A DNA stretch of 8,668 bases from Deltaproteobacteria bacterium. GTDB taxonomy: Bacteria; SAR324; NAC60-12. How positions within the stretch are numbered: the first letter of the stretch is position 1; every line of letters starts with the position of its first letter. The notes under the pieces were generated by a model. That model did no database searches and was not told the origin of the DNA. It was given only the letters and a program-made list of their open reading frames with translations. A program made the translations under genes and the position numbers. The stretch spans positions 1 to 8,668 of the forward strand of contig PBZZ01000130.1 in the NCBI GenBank assembly GCA_002730365.1, written 5' to 3'. Below, piece after piece: positions 6,976 to 8,668 of the stretch.

Positions 6976-8310
6976 CGCTACTCCCTCTACCCACTGAGGA
7001 CTGCTATTGAGCGAAGGTACCATTTGTAAGTCCTCACCACCTGCATCCTTGAAGTCCTCCACTGCTTCCATTCCAATTTCTTCCAGTGTCTCCAAGCAAT
7101 CGGCTACAAAAGCTGGACAGAAGATCAGTAACCTCTTGATTCCCCGCTTGGGCATTTCTTCGATCACCTGATCTGTATAGGGTTTAAGCCAAGGAGTACG
7201 TCCTAACCTCGACTGGTAACTGATACTGTATTTCTCCTGAGGAATACCGAGCTTCTCTGCTAAGCGAGTCGCAGTGCGATGACAATGTGCGCCGTAGCAC
7301 ATCCGGTTCGCATCGCAAAGCGTTGCACAACAATTGGGCTGCTTGAGGCAGTATTCACCTGTGTCATCACTTTTCTGTACGTGCCGCTCTGGCACACCAT
7401 GGAAGCTGAAAAGTACATGATCTGGTTGCTGATCCAAATAAGGCCGACCAACAGCCGCAAAGGCCTCAATGAATCGCTCATCATCGTAGAAGGGCTCCAG
7501 CAGTTGTAGATGAGGCGTATTCCAATGCCTTGATGCTTCTCGGTAGGCTTCCTCCACCGCAGAACCGGTTGAACTCGAAGCGTACTGTGGAAACAGCGGT
7601 AGTACGAGAATCCGATCGCACCCTTCTTCACGCAACAGCTCAATCGCAGAGCCAACTGAGGGATTCCCATAGCGCATTCCCAATACCACCGGAGTTCCCA
7701 ATTCTTGGAGGTGTTGTCGGACTCCTTTGGTCAACTGCTGCCCATATACCAGCAGTGGCGAGCCTTCTGACATCCAAACCTTGCGATAGGCTTTGGCGGA
7801 GCGTCGAGATCGAAACGGCAGAATGATCAGGTTCAGCAGCAACCAGCGCCCAATTGGGTTGATGTCTAGAACTCTTTCATCACTCAGAAACTGCTTAAGA
7901 TAGCGGCGGACCGCTCCGGATTCCGGGGCATCCGGAGTGCCTAGGTTAATCAGCAGGACACCGGTTTTCATCTCAGAAAAGTTCCGTGGCATGGAAGAAT
8001 AAATTTTTGCCGGTTGTAGAGAAGGATCTTTCACAATTGCATTGTTTTTAATCGCTAGAGTTTCATCGGTATTTTTCGCTCTAACCCATTCAGTAGCCGG
8101 GCTAAAACTAGGGACTTCTGAGCTGTACCTAGAGTTATTAAACTGTGCATCAGCAATTTTTCGGTTTTCTGCTTTGATATGTGTTTTCGGCGAATCTCTA
8201 AACCTTGGAACCCCGAATAATCCGTTACTGGCCTGGTCTTTCTCTTCGGCAAAACCTCCCGTTTCACATGAAATATCGCAGTAATCAACCAACTTATTAC
8301 TATGGGTCAT
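6952..8310 (-). CDS. hemH: Ferrochelatase with N-terminal extension and cysteine-rich insert
   Basis: Last step of protohaem synthesis: inserts Fe(II) into protoporphyrin IX. The family core starts at M114 (MKTGVLLINLGTPDAP) and runs 339 residues. It shows FLSDERVLDINP, the LPLFPQYASSSTGS block (237-250), FSFHGVPERH with active-site H304, YQSRLGRTPWLKPYT (365-379) and FVADCLETLEEIG with E407. Between H304 and the YQSRLG block is an insert with six cysteines (C321, C327, C328, C332, C338, C343); [2Fe-2S]-bearing microbial ferrochelatases are known, with internal cysteines as ligands in some. Residues 1-113 are an extension not found in standard HemH, polar and probably disordered, with a CDISC motif (C11-C15). 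The long start is chosen because AAGGAG lies 7 bases before it, while M107 and M114 have no good site. It may be co-transcribed with the upstream Dsb-like gene, 71 bp away. Enzyme identity is very secure; the start is moderately so. Confidence 0.95.
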   Translation of the reverse strand: MTHSNKLVDYCDISCETGGFAEEKDQASNGLFGVPRFRDSPKTHIKAENRKIADAQFNNSRYSSEVPSFSPATEWVRAKNTDETLAIKNNAIVKDPSLQPAKIYSSMPRNFSEMKTGVLLINLGTPDAPESGAVRRYLKQFLSDERVLDINPIGRWLLLNLIILPFRSRRSAKAYRKVWMSEGSPLLVYGQQLTKGVRQHLQELGTPVVLGMRYGNPSVGSAIELLREEGCDRILVLPLFPQYASSSTGSAVEEAYREASRHWNTPHLQLLEPFYDDERFIEAFAAVGRPYLDQQPDHVLFSFHGVPERHVQKSDDTGEYCLKQPNCCATLCDANRMCYGAHCHRTATRLAEKLGIPQEKYSISYQSRLGRTPWLKPYTDQVIEEMPKRGIKRLLIFCPAFVADCLETLEEIGMEAVEDFKDAGGEDLQMVPSLNSSPQWVEGVASLLREKL

Positions 8311-8317
8311 TTCGAGT

Positions 8318-8323
8318 CTCCTT
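8318..8323 (-). promoter_or_regulatory. Ribosome-binding site at the long hemH start
   Basis: AAGGAG on the minus strand, 7 nt before the ATG at 8308-8310. It is the main evidence that the 113-residue N-terminal extension of ferrochelatase is translated. Confidence 0.7.
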
Positions 8324-8381
8324 AAGCGGTTAAATCTAATTACAGGAGGCGCCTAATATTTTTCGCCAGTGTGGTATCCAG

Positions 8382-8668
8382 CTAACTATCTGATTGAACA
8401 ATAATGGGTGTGGCCAATATTTGTGTCTGCAGCGGCGCACAGATACGATTATCGCAGATCTGGTAAGCTAAATTTGCTTGGATCTTATCGTAGCCCAATG
8501 GGTGGTTGAGAGCAACACGGATGCGTAGACGAAGTTCCAACCCGTACTGATGTATAGACAATTCCTGGGCGAAGGCCTCATCATAAAATCGAACTGGAGG
8601 ACTTTCCTGAAGGGGAGTGACGATCTCGTGATTAGAAAGAAGAGTCAGCCTAGTGGGTTCCGGTCCAA
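8382..8668 (-). CDS. C-terminal end of a protein with a DsbD N-terminal-like domain, partial
   Basis: Only the last 94 residues are in the window; the start lies beyond the right edge. The visible segment ends in a beta-rich pattern, LELRLRIRVALNHPLGYDKIQANLAYQICDNRICAPLQTQ (given here only as key parts: LRLRIRVAL, then LAYQICDNRICAPL). The Y-Q-x-C-D-x-x-x-C-x-P block is characteristic of the N-terminal domain of the thiol:disulfide interchange protein DsbD and relatives, where the two cysteines form the redox-active pair. In full DsbD this domain precedes membrane helices and a thioredoxin domain; here the chain stops about 14 residues after the pair, so it is a stand-alone or C-terminal version. 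A periplasmic location and disulfide transfer are inferred. It reads towards hemH in the same direction with 71 bp between them. What precedes the domain cannot be seen. Confidence 0.6.
   Translation of the reverse strand, partial: GPEPTRLTLLSNHEIVTPLQESPPVRFYDEAFAQELSIHQYGLELRLRIRVALNHPLGYDKIQANLAYQICDNRICAPLQTQILATPIIVQSDS

Noticed and set aside
7260..7826. Open frames on both strands overlapping hemH (7260-7670 minus, 7279-7509 and 7530-7826 plus)
   Set aside because: All are out-of-frame or antisense readings of the ferrochelatase core, which carries the catalytic residues.
8042..8288. Two alternative frames across the hemH extension (plus strand 8042-8284; minus strand 8055-8288)
   Set aside because: Neither has a good ribosome-binding site or a recognisable domain; the hemH frame has AAGGAG. 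They remain a reason for caution about the extension.
8347..8354. 8-bp palindrome AGGCGCCT between the Dsb-like gene and hemH
   Set aside because: It is short, has no loop and no T-tract; chance is sufficient explanation.

Overview
The window is a compact stretch of chromosomal housekeeping DNA from a bacterium, most likely Gram-negative. Pointers are a ferrochelatase with proteobacterial-style motifs, a periplasmic Dsb-type domain, a secreted SH3-like protein and a two-transmembrane sensor kinase. Base composition is moderate, near half G+C by eye. The gene set would fit a deltaproteobacterial or SAR324-like marine lineage, but that is a guess and no marker here settles it. I see no tRNA, rRNA, CRISPR array, complete insertion sequence or phage gene.

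Layout, left to right. (1) 1-2678, minus: the N-terminal 892 residues of the replicative DNA polymerase III alpha subunit (dnaE), cut by the left edge; its last ~55 residues stop resembling DnaE. (2) 2679-2889: dnaE upstream region and a 12-bp hairpin that probably ends ahcY transcription. (3) 2890-4191, minus: complete S-adenosylhomocysteine hydrolase (ahcY) of the short type, with a good ribosome-binding site. (4) 4192-4438: divergent intergenic region with a 9-bp perfect inverted repeat and a second 7-bp one. (5) 4439-6037, plus: membrane sensor histidine kinase with no response regulator in the window. (6) 6041-6241, minus: small 66-residue hypothetical protein with a strong ribosome-binding site, converging on the kinase with a 3-bp gap. 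(7) 6481-6936, plus: secreted protein with two SH3-like repeats. (8) 6952-8310, minus: ferrochelatase (hemH) with a ~113-residue N-terminal extension and a cysteine-rich internal insert. (9) 8382-8668, minus: C-terminal end of a protein with a DsbD N-terminal-like domain, cut by the right edge.

The genes do not form one pathway. They cover replication (dnaE), the methyl cycle (ahcY), signalling (kinase), the envelope (SH3 protein, Dsb-like protein) and haem synthesis (hemH). The Dsb-like gene and hemH run in the same direction and may be co-transcribed, which would suit haem or c-type cytochrome biogenesis, but this is inference. I did not find a clear new multi-gene system. The items most worth a second look are the abnormal DnaE tail at the left edge and the translated-looking N-terminal extension on ferrochelatase.
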